Shown in pieces: positions 23,745 through 33,553 of a stretch of 64,000 nucleotides of DNA. Source of the stretch: Gimesia algae (GTDB lineage: Bacteria; Planctomycetota; Planctomycetia; Planctomycetales; Planctomycetaceae). The stretch lies in contig NZ_CP036343.1 in assembly GCF_007746795.1 (NCBI RefSeq), forward strand, positions 5,803,357 to 5,867,356, in the 5' to 3' direction. Every line of letters starts with the position of its first letter. Within the stretch, counting starts at the first letter, position 1. A program made the translations under genes and the position numbers. The notes under the pieces are model-generated. The model searched no databases. It was not told the origin of the DNA and saw only the letters and a list, made by a program, of their open reading frames with translations.

Positions 23745-24308
23745 ATGACTTGTAACCTTATCAAATTCCTGATGTTATGCATCCTGTTCACAAGCTGTGT
23801 TTCAGGCGGGAGTCGACCTGCGCCTGTGACCGTCAGTAATCCGATCCAGATTACGGGTACCAATCAGGACGTGGTATGGGAACGCGTGGTCGATACGATC
23901 CATAACTACAAGTTCGCCATCGCCCGCGAAAACAAGCTGGATGGTCGCATTGAAACGGAGTACAAAGTCGGTGCAAGCTTCCTCGAACCCTGGCATGGCG
24001 ATACAGTAGGATTTGATAATCGACTCGAAAGCAGCCTGCAATCGATTCGCCGTCGCGTCTTTGTCAGCGTGACGCCCATTGAAGGCGGCTATCTGCTGGG
24101 TGTCGAAGCCTTCAAAGAAATTGAAGATGTCAATACGACGACCTCCACAGCACCAGGCGGAGCGACTTTTCAGCAGGATCTCAGTTTGCGTCGCGACCTG
24201 AATCTGGTCCAGGAACACAGCAACCCGGTCGGCTGGATACCACGTGGACGGGATCCCGTTCTAGAGCAGGATCTGCTGGATAGCCTGCAGCTCGCGTTTT
24301 CGAATTAA
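23745..24308 (+). CDS. Hypothetical lipoprotein
   Basis: A 187-residue protein with a lipoprotein signal, lipobox FTSC (Cys18). The mature part has a domain including QDVVWERVVDTIHNYKFAIA, GRIETEYKVGASFLEPWHGD, and RRRVFVSVTPIEGGYLLGVE, a pattern seen in planctomycete outer-layer lipoproteins of unknown role. It should be membrane-anchored outside the cytoplasm. The gene is transcribed alone, divergent from xylA. Confidence 0.8.
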   Translation: MTCNLIKFLMLCILFTSCVSGGSRPAPVTVSNPIQITGTNQDVVWERVVDTIHNYKFAIARENKLDGRIETEYKVGASFLEPWHGDTVGFDNRLESSLQSIRRRVFVSVTPIEGGYLLGVEAFKEIEDVNTTTSTAPGGATFQQDLSLRRDLNLVQEHSNPVGWIPRGRDPVLEQDLLDSLQLAFSN

Positions 24309-24375
24309 CGCGCTCATCCAGGCTGATCCAGGGTCCTGGAGTCTAATCAGTTCTCTGCTGCTTATCATCACATTG

Positions 24376-24558
24376 CTATTTGCAGAGGATCAGCTTTCCG
24401 TTCTGAGTAATTCTCAGGCGGTAGGTGGTCTCACCGTGCCGAATCAATACCTCCTGTTTGCCTTGCAGGATCGTTTCTGAACCGATCACTTCTGCAGGAA
24501 TTTCTTTTTGGGGGGCGGCGGATGGAGACAGATGTTCTGTTTTTTCTTGTTCGCTCAT
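24376..24558 (-). CDS. hemP: Hemin uptake protein HemP
   Basis: Sixty residues from the ATG at 24558. The C-terminal half carries the HemP signature ILQGKQEVLIRHGETTYRLR followed by ITQNGKLILCK. HemP is a small conserved protein usually found next to haem-uptake genes and often iron-regulated. Here no TonB receptor, ABC transporter or Fur-like regulator is adjacent, so it is an orphan copy. The frame is open further upstream, but the shorter start gives the standard family length. Confidence 0.85.
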   Translation of the reverse strand: MSEQEKTEHLSPSAAPQKEIPAEVIGSETILQGKQEVLIRHGETTYRLRITQNGKLILCK

Positions 24559-24953
24559 GGTTTGATACGTACCAAAATTAAGAGATTTCAAAAATCGCAT
24601 GTCAATACGCCCCAAGTAATCGTGAATTTTCACCATTACTAATTGAAATGCTCTAAATTTATTTCCGCATTGTCGGACCTGATATAAATCAAGCAATATC
24701 TGCCGAATTGATTTTCGCACCGAAAAGTGTGAAAAATCGAGTCAGCCCTTACTTGCAATTGATCCGACTGACCGATAACATAATGATCCTGAGACTCAGT
24801 GTCAATAAAGAGCTGACATCAAGTCTCGTATAATTACTGAATTATCGGCAAGACGGCTTATTTTCAGATACCCGCCGGAATCTGTATGCACGTTGCATGA
24901 ACGCATACCTGAGAGCACGTTGCCACTTCACCTTTTCACCAGAAAGAAGAGAA

Positions 24954-25994
24954 ATGGGGCAACACTCAAATTCCCGCCACACCCTGTGCCAGCGTAAGCG
25001 TGGGTTCACACTGATTGAACTTTTGGTGGTGATCGCCATCATCGCCATTCTGATTGCTTTATTACTACCCGCAGTGCAACAGGCACGCGAAGCAGCCCGC
25101 CGCAGCCAATGTAAAAATAACCTCAAGCAATTTGGACTGGCATTACACAATTACCTTTCCGCGTACACTGTCTTTCCCCCTGCATTCAGTGTGAGCCCTG
25201 GCGGAAGTAGTGGCTATACACCAGGCGGACAATGGTCCATTCACGCCCGAATTCTTCCATTTGGAGATGCAGCCAACCTGTTCAACAATATTGATTTCAC
25301 AACCAACTATTCTAATCAGAGCGATGCGAGCATCGCTTATACTCGCGTCCCTTTTTTCATGTGTCCCAGCGAAGTGAATGATAAAACTCGGACGGACTCT
25401 TCCGGAGCCCCCCAGCATTATCCAGTCAGTTATGGCTACAACGGAGGCACCTGGCGCGTTTTCACCAATACCAGCCTGAGCGGAGGCGATGGCTCTTTCT
25501 ACCCGAACAGCAAAACCAAGCCGCGGGATTTTACCGACGGGACTACCAATACGCTCTGTTTTGCGGAAGTCAAAGCATTCACTGCTTATAACCGGGACGG
25601 CGGTGCGGGCACTTCATCTATCCCCAGTAATGCCGGTGGAGTGGAATCCTTAATCGCTGGTGGTGGAGAAAACAAAGGCAACAGTGGACACACGGAATGG
25701 GTAGACGGACGCGTGCACCAGACTGGTTTTACGACTACATTGCCCCCCAACACCAAAGTCGTCGTACCAACTGCCTCCGGAGCGATCGATGCAGGTGATT
25801 ATACTTCCTGTCGCGAAGCGCAGAGCTGTACCGGCCCGACTTATGCTGCTGTCACGGCACGCAGCTATCACACCGGCATCGTCCATGCCCTGCTGATGGA
25901 CGGATCCGTTCGTTCGCTCAGTGAAAATATTGATCTCAATACTTATCGTGCACTGAGTACCCGCAGCGGTGGTGAAGTGATCGGCGAATTTTAA
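24954..25994 (+). CDS. DUF1559 pseudopilin-like protein
   Basis: A 346-residue member of the large planctomycete DUF1559 group. It has a type IV pilin-like N-terminus, [20 protein letters not shown], cleaved by a prepilin peptidase after Gly, then [20 protein letters not shown] and [13 protein letters not shown]. The C-terminal H-X9-DG motif appears as [12 protein letters not shown]. Such proteins are exported by a type II secretion or pilus-like machine and are present in many copies per genome. The ATG at 24954 gives the best leader peptide. A strong terminator follows. Confidence 0.95.
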   Translation: MGQHSNSRHTLCQRKRGFTLIELLVVIAIIAILIALLLPAVQQAREAARRSQCKNNLKQFGLALHNYLSAYTVFPPAFSVSPGGSSGYTPGGQWSIHARILPFGDAANLFNNIDFTTNYSNQSDASIAYTRVPFFMCPSEVNDKTRTDSSGAPQHYPVSYGYNGGTWRVFTNTSLSGGDGSFYPNSKTKPRDFTDGTTNTLCFAEVKAFTAYNRDGGAGTSSIPSNAGGVESLIAGGGENKGNSGHTEWVDGRVHQTGFTTTLPPNTKVVVPTASGAIDAGDYTSCREAQSCTGPTYAAVTARSYHTGIVHALLMDGSVRSLSENIDLNTYRALSTRSGGEVIGEF

Positions 25995-26021
25995 AAGGTG
26001 TCTCACATCGACTCGATAATC

Positions 26022-26052
26022 ACAGGCCCTGCGGAATTTCCGCAGGGCCTGT
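26022..26052. terminator. Terminator hairpin between DUF1559 and murJ
   Basis: Perfect 13-base arms ACAGGCCCTGCGG (26022-26034) and CCGCAGGGCCTGT (26040-26052) with a five-base loop lie between two convergent genes. It probably serves as a two-way terminator, though T-runs on either side are weak. Confidence 0.8.
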
Positions 26053-26067
26053 CTGTTTTCACCCCGA

Positions 26068-27741
26068 TCAGAGTTCTGTGTTCTCCGGTGGTTTTCTACC
26101 AGACTTCATCAAGGTCATAATTTCATTCAGCCCCAGCAAACGTGCCAGCAACAAATAGCTGATCACAGCCGAAACGACGGGCACCAGCACCCGGATCAGT
26201 CGAGCAAGAAACTGTTCTGAGGCAGGCAGCAGAGATAACTCAACACTGATGAGGACGGACATCACTAAAGTGGCAATCCCTGCCCGCAACGTCGTACTGG
26301 TTAACTGCCTGAGATCCAATGCCCCCGTCTTTTCCCGAATCAGCCACAGACTCAGGCCAGACTGAATCATCGCCGCCAGCGACGTCGCCAGCGCCAGACC
26401 TTCGCCCTGCATCCACCAGATCAATGCCAGGTTTAACAACAGATTGCAGAATACAATCACCACGCCAATCCTGACGGGGGTCCGCGTATCCCCCACGGCG
26501 TAAAATCCTCGATTCAGGATCAACACGGCCATAAAAGCGACCACACCCAGACCATAATAGCGAATCATCTCTGCCGTCTGGCGTGCATCGAAAACATCAA
26601 AATCCCCGTACTGAAACAGTAGCGTCGATAAAGGTCCCGCCATCAGAAACAGCCCCAGACTGGCCGGTAATCCCACACCAATCACCAACTGTAATCCCAA
26701 CAGTAGATCCTGCCTTAACAGGTCTCCCTCCTGTCGTTCCGCATGACGTGAGAGTCGGGGATAGAGCACCGTCCCCAGCGCGACCCCAAACACTCCCAAC
26801 GGAAACTGATACATCCGCTGACCAAAATAGAGCGCCGATGCCGTTCCCGATTCAAAGATTTCCCAGGCAGGAACCTCCCCTGTCCCTACCACTCCTTCAG
26901 GCCGCGCCAGGCCCCAGGCCAGTACGCTGTCGATCAGAGTATTGAACTGGGTAATCGACAGGCCCACGACAATCGGAGCCATACTGGCAGCAATGGTCTG
27001 TATCTGTGTAAACCCTCCCTGCCAGTCCATATGAGGGCGATATCCCAGCGAAAACAACTTCAGGCTGGGCAATACCAGTTGCAAGACTCCTCCCGCCAGA
27101 ATCGCAAGACAGACGATGGTAATCTTGGCAGAGGCGTCAGGATACCAGGGAGCAACCAGCCAGATCCCCCCCATCCAGAACAGATTGAGAATCGTAGGCA
27201 ACAAAGCGGGAATCGAAAAATGATTCAACGCATGCAGTGTCGCATTCACCTGTGCTGCCATACAGACCAGAATCAGATAAGGTAACAGTAACCCGGAGAG
27301 CCAATAAAGCAGACGGGCCTCTGAGCTGGCCGACTCGAAACCACTCAGAAAGATCAGCAGGATCTCACCAGTTCCGACGAGCATCACCGAAAAGAGCAGC
27401 AGCCAGAATAATACAGCGGTGACCAGCTTCCACGCAGATTCACGGCCCTGATTTTCCAGTTCCCGGATGAAAGTGGGCAGAAACGCCGTAGAGAGCGCCC
27501 CTTCTCCCAGAAGTCGGCGCATCAGATTCGGCAGCTTGAAGGCAACGGAAAAAGAGTCCATGATTGGACCATTGCCGAACAGGGTCGCCATGCCAATGTC
27601 GCGGACCATTCCCAGGATGCGACTCACCAGAGTCAGCAGACTGACAACCCGGAGCCCCGAGAACAACTTGCGCGTATTCTCAGCGGCAGCCACCTGTGAG
27701 TGTTCTTCAGAAGAATGTGAAGGTGGAGCAGGTTCATCCAT
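26068..27741 (-). CDS. murJ: Lipid II flippase MurJ
   Basis: A 557-residue MurJ/MviN-type MOP exporter that flips lipid II across the inner membrane for peptidoglycan synthesis. It starts with a hydrophilic Pro/Ser/Glu tail, then the signature VVSLLTLVSRILGMVRDIGM, MDSFSVAFKLPNLMRRLLGE and GALSTAFLPTF, and about 14 membrane helices. The basic residues of the central cavity region are present. Its presence supports peptidoglycan synthesis in this planctomycete. It follows a small hypothetical gene by 15 bases on the same strand. Confidence 0.95.
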   Translation of the reverse strand: MDEPAPPSHSSEEHSQVAAAENTRKLFSGLRVVSLLTLVSRILGMVRDIGMATLFGNGPIMDSFSVAFKLPNLMRRLLGEGALSTAFLPTFIRELENQGRESAWKLVTAVLFWLLLFSVMLVGTGEILLIFLSGFESASSEARLLYWLSGLLLPYLILVCMAAQVNATLHALNHFSIPALLPTILNLFWMGGIWLVAPWYPDASAKITIVCLAILAGGVLQLVLPSLKLFSLGYRPHMDWQGGFTQIQTIAASMAPIVVGLSITQFNTLIDSVLAWGLARPEGVVGTGEVPAWEIFESGTASALYFGQRMYQFPLGVFGVALGTVLYPRLSRHAERQEGDLLRQDLLLGLQLVIGVGLPASLGLFLMAGPLSTLLFQYGDFDVFDARQTAEMIRYYGLGVVAFMAVLILNRGFYAVGDTRTPVRIGVVIVFCNLLLNLALIWWMQGEGLALATSLAAMIQSGLSLWLIREKTGALDLRQLTSTTLRAGIATLVMSVLISVELSLLPASEQFLARLIRVLVPVVSAVISYLLLARLLGLNEIMTLMKSGRKPPENTEL

Positions 27742-27756
27742 GAAACATAAATCGAA

Positions 27757-28179
27757 TCAGGATAATACGGGTTCGAGTCGTGCGGAATTAATATCGATCA
27801 ATTCGAGTATTTCCAGCACACGGTCCAGTGGCAGATTCCACTCACGAGCCCAGATAATAATATCCAGATTCTCCATTCGCAGCCAGAAAATCCGATCGAG
27901 AATCCGGTCTGCTAACAGATCATGTTCAAGCTGCAGTGACTTTAAAAAACCGAAACGAGTGTCACTGAATTCCTGCCAGCACCTGTTTCCTAACAGATGC
28001 TCCATCTTCTTACCGATGCAAAAATAATACCAATGATTTGCATACCAGTCAGAGATAGCAAGCTTGCCCAGATCACAGCCATTCTTTTGGCTTTCGATCC
28101 ATTTGTGTCGTTCCGCTTCTAAAGGGGCTTCCTCATAGATGCTGGCGACCTCAACTGGATCCAAGAGTTCCGACGACAT
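27757..28179 (-). CDS. Hypothetical protein, 140 residues
   Basis: The ATG at 28179 has a good GAGGTGAAG ribosome site. The protein is soluble and helical, with WIESQKNGCDLGKLAISDWY, GNRCWQEFSDTRFGFLKSL, and a Leu-rich end (LDRVLEILELIDINSARL). No family is recognised. Only 15 bases separate it from murJ, so the two are probably co-transcribed; holA lies 232 bases upstream on the same strand. Confidence 0.75.
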   Translation of the reverse strand: MSSELLDPVEVASIYEEAPLEAERHKWIESQKNGCDLGKLAISDWYANHWYYFCIGKKMEHLLGNRCWQEFSDTRFGFLKSLQLEHDLLADRILDRIFWLRMENLDIIIWAREWNLPLDRVLEILELIDINSARLEPVLS

Positions 28180-28411
28180 GCTTCACCTCAATGTGCGTCT
28201 GAGATCCCAATAGAGCACGAAACTTTGGCAATCGCTGTAAGGTTCAAACAGCGTCAATGAGTTTCGTAAAAACCTAATTACCGGTAATTTATACCCCTCC
28301 CCGAAATCCATGGCAAGATTCATTTCAGTGAGAAAGGAATAATTTTGAAAGGAAGTTTATGAAGATACGTGCACGCTTTAAGTGGTGAATCGGGATGTAT
28401 TTATCAAAAGA

Positions 28412-29428
28412 TCAGACGCAACCACTCAATAAAAACAACAATCGTTCCAGTTCCAGACGAGGCGCTAAACGGCTTTTGCCTTTTAGATTCAGATCGGTTT
28501 CTAACAGCCAGTGACTGATTTTTTCCGCCCTCTGCCTGGTCAGTCGCCTCAGATAGCGTTCTGTCGAATCGATATCGCGGGGGAACACGCCCGCCTGTCG
28601 AATCGCCTGTTTTAAAGGGGTTCCCTGCACTGCCTGCTGTGTGGCTTTAAAGTATTTCCGCCAGACGAAGTTCAATCCCCCCAGGATCTTCTGAGGCGCT
28701 TCGCCCGCGACCAGCAGGTTATCCAGATAATGCAAGGCATCCCCGATCTTTCCATCCCGGACGGCATCTGTCATCGCCCAGGTCGTTTCCGCCTTCCAGC
28801 CCCCCACCACTGAACGAATATCATCAGGACTGATGCGGGGCTGATCTCCCACGAAAGTCGTTAGTTTTTCTAATTCCTGATGGATCTGTCCACAATGAGT
28901 TCCCACCAGTTCAACCAGCAAACTCGCAGCTTCCCGTGAAATCTGCTTCTGATGCAGTTGTCCAGCGGTATCACAAATCCATTTTGTTAATGCCCCCCCC
29001 TTAAGCTCTTTACACTCCAGATCCAGACCGATTTTCGCAACCAGTTTGGCCAGACGCGTCGATTTACTCCAGCTTTTCACATCCAGAATGAGAGTCGAAC
29101 TTTTGGAAGGAGCCTCCAGATATTTCTCCAGTTTGCCACGAAAGGCACTGACGAACTTCTCTGCCTCATCCACAATCACCAGACGCTTGTCCCCCCACAT
29201 GGAAACCGTTTTCAGCTCATCAAACAGGGTCGAGGGGGGCAGCTCTTTTTCGAGCCGTTTACCATCGAAGCGGGTAATACTGGTGTCCTCCTCTTCACCC
29301 AGGACAAGCGGTTCGATCGCTTTGATCGCTTCCTGCTTCATATAGCGATCATCGCCATGCAAAACCACAACCGGCCCAAATTCACTGGCGGCAGGATTCA
29401 GCAGAAATTCGGTAACGTGCTGGCTCAT
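28412..29428 (-). CDS. holA: DNA polymerase III subunit delta
   Basis: A 338-residue clamp-loader subunit that opens the beta sliding clamp. Features are the N-terminal VVVLHGDDRYMKQEAIKAI, DELKTVSMWGDKRLVIVDEA (degenerate AAA+ fold without Walker A), the middle helical domain, and the C-terminal collar domain with AEKISHWLLETDLNLKGKSR. Length is typical. Its start is 203 bases from a divergent gene. Confidence 0.93.
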   Translation of the reverse strand: MSQHVTEFLLNPAASEFGPVVVLHGDDRYMKQEAIKAIEPLVLGEEEDTSITRFDGKRLEKELPPSTLFDELKTVSMWGDKRLVIVDEAEKFVSAFRGKLEKYLEAPSKSSTLILDVKSWSKSTRLAKLVAKIGLDLECKELKGGALTKWICDTAGQLHQKQISREAASLLVELVGTHCGQIHQELEKLTTFVGDQPRISPDDIRSVVGGWKAETTWAMTDAVRDGKIGDALHYLDNLLVAGEAPQKILGGLNFVWRKYFKATQQAVQGTPLKQAIRQAGVFPRDIDSTERYLRRLTRQRAEKISHWLLETDLNLKGKSRLAPRLELERLLFLLSGCV

Positions 29429-29631
29429 GAATAACTCTTATTGACCAAAATCAGGGGGATGACGTACATTGACTCCCGTAAATTGGAGATGACTTGAAAA
29501 CACAGGGAACTTTCCTGTCTCTCATTACAATCGATTTGAGTTTTGATTTCGAGAGATGCCGCCCGCAGATCCCGTAAAAACTATAAATCCCCCTGGAGCA
29601 CATTCCCATTTCATCGGAACCAGAATCACAC

Positions 29632-31038
29632 GTGGAACATCTAACTGAGATCAAATCTGAGATTCTGCCCCCGCTGCCCCAACTTTTACAACCTGCTTTA
29701 CTGGAATCGGCAGAAGTCTTTTTTCAGTGTCCGGGTGAAGACTATCCGATCTCAAAAGCCATCCACCTGTCCCGGCTGGCCGCTTTTTACCCCAAATGCC
29801 GCGAGTGTCCGCACAAAGAACATACCGGAAACCTGTCCCTCGAGATCATCGAGCGATTAAAGCAGACGCAACGCAGTCGTTCTTCCACACAAAACCCGTT
29901 CACGACCGAAGGCGTGCGCGGCATCTATCTGAATCAGATCAACCGGACCCAGGCCGCTCATCTCACCGGCGCCTTTTCCACGATCCTCTGGGAATCGCTC
30001 CCCTTAAAAGGTGTCGCTCCGCAAAAAACGACTTCGTTCAGTAAACCCAAAGCTGTTGTAATGCCCGTAAGTCAGGAGCAAAGTCGGGGACCGAGTGTCG
30101 TCATCGGTTTTGATGAACGCCCCTCCTCACCAGACATCATTACCGGTGTCGCCAGTGCACTCCGCAGAAATGGCTGCCGGGTCATCGATCTGGGGCTGAC
30201 GGTCCCCTCGATCCTCTCGTTCGCAACAAACCATCTGCAGGCACAGGGCGCGATTATGGTCACTGGCGCTCAATTTGGCCCTTCTTATACGGGACTCGAC
30301 TTCCTGCTGGAAAATTCACAGCCGGTCTCAGCAGGACGACACCTGGAAAAGATCGAACAGATCTCCCTGCGGGGATTTGGACGCGCCTCCCGGCAACCGG
30401 GATCACAGCGAACTTTTCATCCCATGGAAGCCTATCGGGCACAATTCCAGAAACACTTTCATGCCCTGCGACCGCTCAAAATCAAAATCGCCTGTTCGCT
30501 GAGACTGGTCAGAGAAACCCTGAATGTGCTGTTTGATAAACTGCCCTGTGAACTCAACTGGGTAGACATTCCGCATCAGAAACGCGATCTGCTCAATCCA
30601 CAGGACAATGATGTGCAAAAAATGCAGAAGCAGATGCAGGCAGATTCGGCTGACCTGGGCCTGATCATCGATGATGACAGTCGTCGCTGTGCCTTCTTCG
30701 CGGAAACCGGAACGCTCCTGTCGAATTTAAAAGTTTCCCGATTTTTGATGCAGGCACTTTCCCGGGAACAGTCATCCCGAAACTTCCTGCTGGATCAGTC
30801 AGGACAAAAAGAACTGAATGAAGTTCCGGCGGGCTGGAACATTCACACACACACAGGAACACTGGCAGACAGCTATTTCCAGATGAGACAACAGCAAGCC
30901 GTTTACGCAGGGGGTCAATCCGGATATCATTGGTTCAGGGACGCTGTTCCCACCTGTGATGCGATCCTGACACTGGCTCATGTTCTGGCTGCTTTGAGTT
31001 TCAGTGATGCCCCGTTTAGCGAAGTGATCTCTCAATAA
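29632..31038 (+). CDS. Phosphohexomutase-like protein with degenerate active site
   Basis: A 468-residue protein with the phosphoglucomutase/phosphomannomutase fold: FTTEGVRGIY (90-99) for FGTxGxRG, VIGFDERPSS (157-166), and an interdomain LGLTVPSILSF. The phosphoserine loop (normally TASHNP) is VTGAQFGPSYTGLD with no catalytic Ser. The metal loop (DxDxDR) is DDDSRR (347-352), missing the third Asp. The sugar loop GGExSGH is GGQSGYH. An extra N-terminal part has Cys33 and CRECPH (56-61), possibly a metal site. It is probably not a working mutase. GTG start; HemW follows after 61 bases. Confidence 0.85.
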   Translation: MEHLTEIKSEILPPLPQLLQPALLESAEVFFQCPGEDYPISKAIHLSRLAAFYPKCRECPHKEHTGNLSLEIIERLKQTQRSRSSTQNPFTTEGVRGIYLNQINRTQAAHLTGAFSTILWESLPLKGVAPQKTTSFSKPKAVVMPVSQEQSRGPSVVIGFDERPSSPDIITGVASALRRNGCRVIDLGLTVPSILSFATNHLQAQGAIMVTGAQFGPSYTGLDFLLENSQPVSAGRHLEKIEQISLRGFGRASRQPGSQRTFHPMEAYRAQFQKHFHALRPLKIKIACSLRLVRETLNVLFDKLPCELNWVDIPHQKRDLLNPQDNDVQKMQKQMQADSADLGLIIDDDSRRCAFFAETGTLLSNLKVSRFLMQALSREQSSRNFLLDQSGQKELNEVPAGWNIHTHTGTLADSYFQMRQQQAVYAGGQSGYHWFRDAVPTCDAILTLAHVLAALSFSDAPFSEVISQ

Positions 31039-31099
31039 GCTTGTAGAGACGCTGAACCACTCCCGAAAACATGCCGACACAGCCAGCGGATTCCTGATT

Positions 31100-32233
31100 G
31101 TGTTAAACCCGAGTTTTCCCAGCTCTGCTTATTTTCATGTCCCCTTCTGCCAGCATCGATGCGGTTACTGCGACTTCACGCTCGTTGCACAAAAAGATCA
31201 TCTGATCGAAGCATATCTCAATGCAATGGCAGAACAGACAGCCAAACTGGGAGAGGGAATTGAACTAAAGACACTCTTTCTGGGTGGTGGCACGCCAACC
31301 CATCTCAGTATCGATCAGCTTTCACGATTATTCGAGACCATCTTTTCCCATTTTCGACTGGCCGAAGAATACGAATTCAGTATCGAAGCCAACCCGCTGA
31401 ATCTCAGCACTGAAAAAATTGACTTTCTCAAACAGTCCGGAGTCAACCGTGTCAGTCTGGGCGTCCAGTCGTTTGATTCCGATATCCTTACGTTCCTGGA
31501 ACGCGATCATCGATCTGATCAGATTTTTGAAATCGTGAAGTCACTGCAGTCCCGCATCAGTAATACCAGCCTCGACCTGATCTTTGCCGTTCCCGGCCAG
31601 AGTCTGGACGGCTGGAAACAGACGCTGCAGACTGCGGTGCAGCTGAATGTCCCCCACCTTTCAACCTATGGTCTGACAATTGAAAAAGGCACTTCATTCT
31701 GGAGTCGGGAAAAAGCCGGATTCTTTGATCTGCCTCAAGACGAGCTGGCCGGAGACATGTATGAATTTGCCTTAGAATTTCTGGAGGAAGCGGGCCTGAA
31801 GCATTACGAAATTTCCAACTTCGCCCGTCCCGGATATGAATGTCGCCACAATGAAGTCTACTGGACCGGCTATCCTTACTATGGTTTTGGCCCCGGTGCC
31901 GCCAGTTACCTGGACGGCGTGCGACGCCAGAACCATCGCAGTGTGATCACCTGGTTAAAAAAAGTGCAAGCCGGTGAATCACCCATCGCAGATCAGGAAA
32001 CATTAGCACCTGAAGAACGGGCACGCGAAGCCATTATCTTCGGCTTAAGACGCCGCGCAGGAATCAATCGACGCGAGTTCCAGGAACGCTATGGCTTTGA
32101 TCTGCATCAGTTGGCCGAAACTGCCATCCAGACGAATGTCGAAGCTGGTTTACTGGAAGAGACAGACACTCATCTCAAGCTGACGTCAGCGGGCTGCCTG
32201 CTCGCCGATTCCGTCGTCGTCGATTTTTTATGA
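31100..32233 (+). CDS. hemW: Radical SAM haem chaperone HemW (HemN-like)
   Basis: A 377-residue protein with the radical SAM motif CQHRCGYCDF near residue 17, FLGGGTPTHLS, SIEANPLNL and VNRVSLGVQSFD, LDLIFAVPGQ, followed by the HemW-type C-terminal domain (HNEVYWTGYPYYGFGPGAAS). HemW carries haem to acceptor proteins and is often misnamed coproporphyrinogen III oxidase. GTG start at 31100. It follows the phosphohexomutase-like gene and ends nine bases from a convergent gene. Confidence 0.92.
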   Translation: MLNPSFPSSAYFHVPFCQHRCGYCDFTLVAQKDHLIEAYLNAMAEQTAKLGEGIELKTLFLGGGTPTHLSIDQLSRLFETIFSHFRLAEEYEFSIEANPLNLSTEKIDFLKQSGVNRVSLGVQSFDSDILTFLERDHRSDQIFEIVKSLQSRISNTSLDLIFAVPGQSLDGWKQTLQTAVQLNVPHLSTYGLTIEKGTSFWSREKAGFFDLPQDELAGDMYEFALEFLEEAGLKHYEISNFARPGYECRHNEVYWTGYPYYGFGPGAASYLDGVRRQNHRSVITWLKKVQAGESPIADQETLAPEERAREAIIFGLRRRAGINRREFQERYGFDLHQLAETAIQTNVEAGLLEETDTHLKLTSAGCLLADSVVVDFL

Positions 32234-32242
32234 ACCGGCAAT

Positions 32243-33268
32243 TCAAGGTCGTGAGGGATATTCCTGGGTCACCTGGACTTCATATTTTCCCGGAAACGTC
32301 GTCCAGCCAGTATCCATTTCCCGTCCCAGAATATTGAACTGCAACGTTCCTTTAGGCACAAGAAAATAAAGCCCCCCTTTAGAATCTTCATGCACACAAG
32401 GATAGATTTTATTATTCACACGTGCTTCCATATGATAGCCTAATCCGCCCAGCAGCGAATTCAGACCCACGGAATTCCGATAATGCAGCAGGTCGGGCAT
32501 CACGCCTTGCGTCCCAATAAATTCATTCCAGCTGGTGTAGAAATGATTCAACGAACTCTGCAGTTCGGCTGACCGGGGTTGATCCAGTTGGGTTCCCTGT
32601 TTGCTGATGTATTCCATCAACGCCGGATCGCCTGTCAGATCGACTCGCACCAGTTCGGTTTTTGCTCCCGGTTTCAAACGGACTTCCAGTCCCCCCTTTT
32701 CAAGGCCATAGAACAACATTTCCATCAGATCGCTCTGCACACGTCGCGGGGTTTCCAGCAGGTTATGATTGACTGCCTTGATCACCTCTTCTGATACACC
32801 CGCATTCTCAGGCTGCAGTCGCTGTTCGAGTTTGGCGGCTTCAGGCGAAATCCGCGCCGCGACCAGATTCCCTTCGAGCCGCAGCCCGAAGTTCCAGTAG
32901 AAATAGCCGGCGATTCCTGCCATCGCCAAAAAGAAAAACAGAAACAGGACCACTCCCCCTACATTCGATTTACGTCGCTTCCTTAAATATTGAGCCGTTG
33001 CACTCGAATGAGGTCGCGGTGCCATCACATCGACGACGGGAGCCTGCTCCGGAGCCTGACTGGCAGGAGGCGGAGTGGGGGCATCCTGAGGTTGTGGAGT
33101 CGAATCTGCAGGAGCACTGTCAGCCGCAGGTGGGGCTGCACCCGCTGCAAAAGGATTGGGAATGACCAGCTTTGTGCCACACCGGGGGCAGTCTCCCTGC
33201 TTTCCTGCGGTAGCATCAGGAACTTTTAATGTGGATGTGCAAAAAGGACAATCGAACTGAATCGCCAT
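32243..33268 (-). CDS. Zinc-ribbon membrane protein, hypothetical
   Basis: A 341-residue protein. The N-terminal zinc ribbon is FDCPFCTSTLKVPDATAGKQ followed by GDCPRCG (two CxxC knuckles). A Pro/Ala-rich linker and a basic KRRKS patch lead to one membrane helix (VVLFLFFFLAMAGIAGYFYW), then a ~200-residue outer domain without known family. The layout is common in planctomycetes. The ATG at 33268 (MAIQFDCPFC) is preferred over an upstream hydrophobic extension. The 95-bp element copy 2 ends up 99 bases upstream. Confidence 0.8.
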   Translation of the reverse strand: MAIQFDCPFCTSTLKVPDATAGKQGDCPRCGTKLVIPNPFAAGAAPPAADSAPADSTPQPQDAPTPPPASQAPEQAPVVDVMAPRPHSSATAQYLRKRRKSNVGGVVLFLFFFLAMAGIAGYFYWNFGLRLEGNLVAARISPEAAKLEQRLQPENAGVSEEVIKAVNHNLLETPRRVQSDLMEMLFYGLEKGGLEVRLKPGAKTELVRVDLTGDPALMEYISKQGTQLDQPRSAELQSSLNHFYTSWNEFIGTQGVMPDLLHYRNSVGLNSLLGGLGYHMEARVNNKIYPCVHEDSKGGLYFLVPKGTLQFNILGREMDTGWTTFPGKYEVQVTQEYPSRP

Positions 33269-33366
33269 TGTTAAGCTCAGAAATAAATAGACTATAAAAA
33301 ACGGATGGAACCAGATGAAGGAGTTCAATTATCCGGAAATCAGCTGGGGGCAGCTTCGGCAGGGAA

Positions 33367-33461
33367 CTAGAGCGTATCACATTTAACCATAACGTCTCAC
33401 AATCTATTATACTCGGTCCAAATGGACCTGGAGACGCTACAGTAAAACTGGGCACAGTCTA
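33367..33461. repeat. 95-bp dispersed element, copy 2
   Basis: It begins CTAGAGCGTATCACATTTAA and ends GGCACAGTCTA(G), about 80% identical to copy 1 at 20986-21081 and in the same orientation. Both copies lie upstream of minus-strand gene starts (99 and 48 bp). The termini are imperfect inverted repeats. Confidence 0.85.
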
Positions 33462-33553
33462 GTGTGCGACTGTACGGAATTATAATGATTCGCCGACGAA
33501 AAACCAGAGTGTTTTCGGTCTCTCTGACCTGATCACTCAGATTCGAGGACCAG

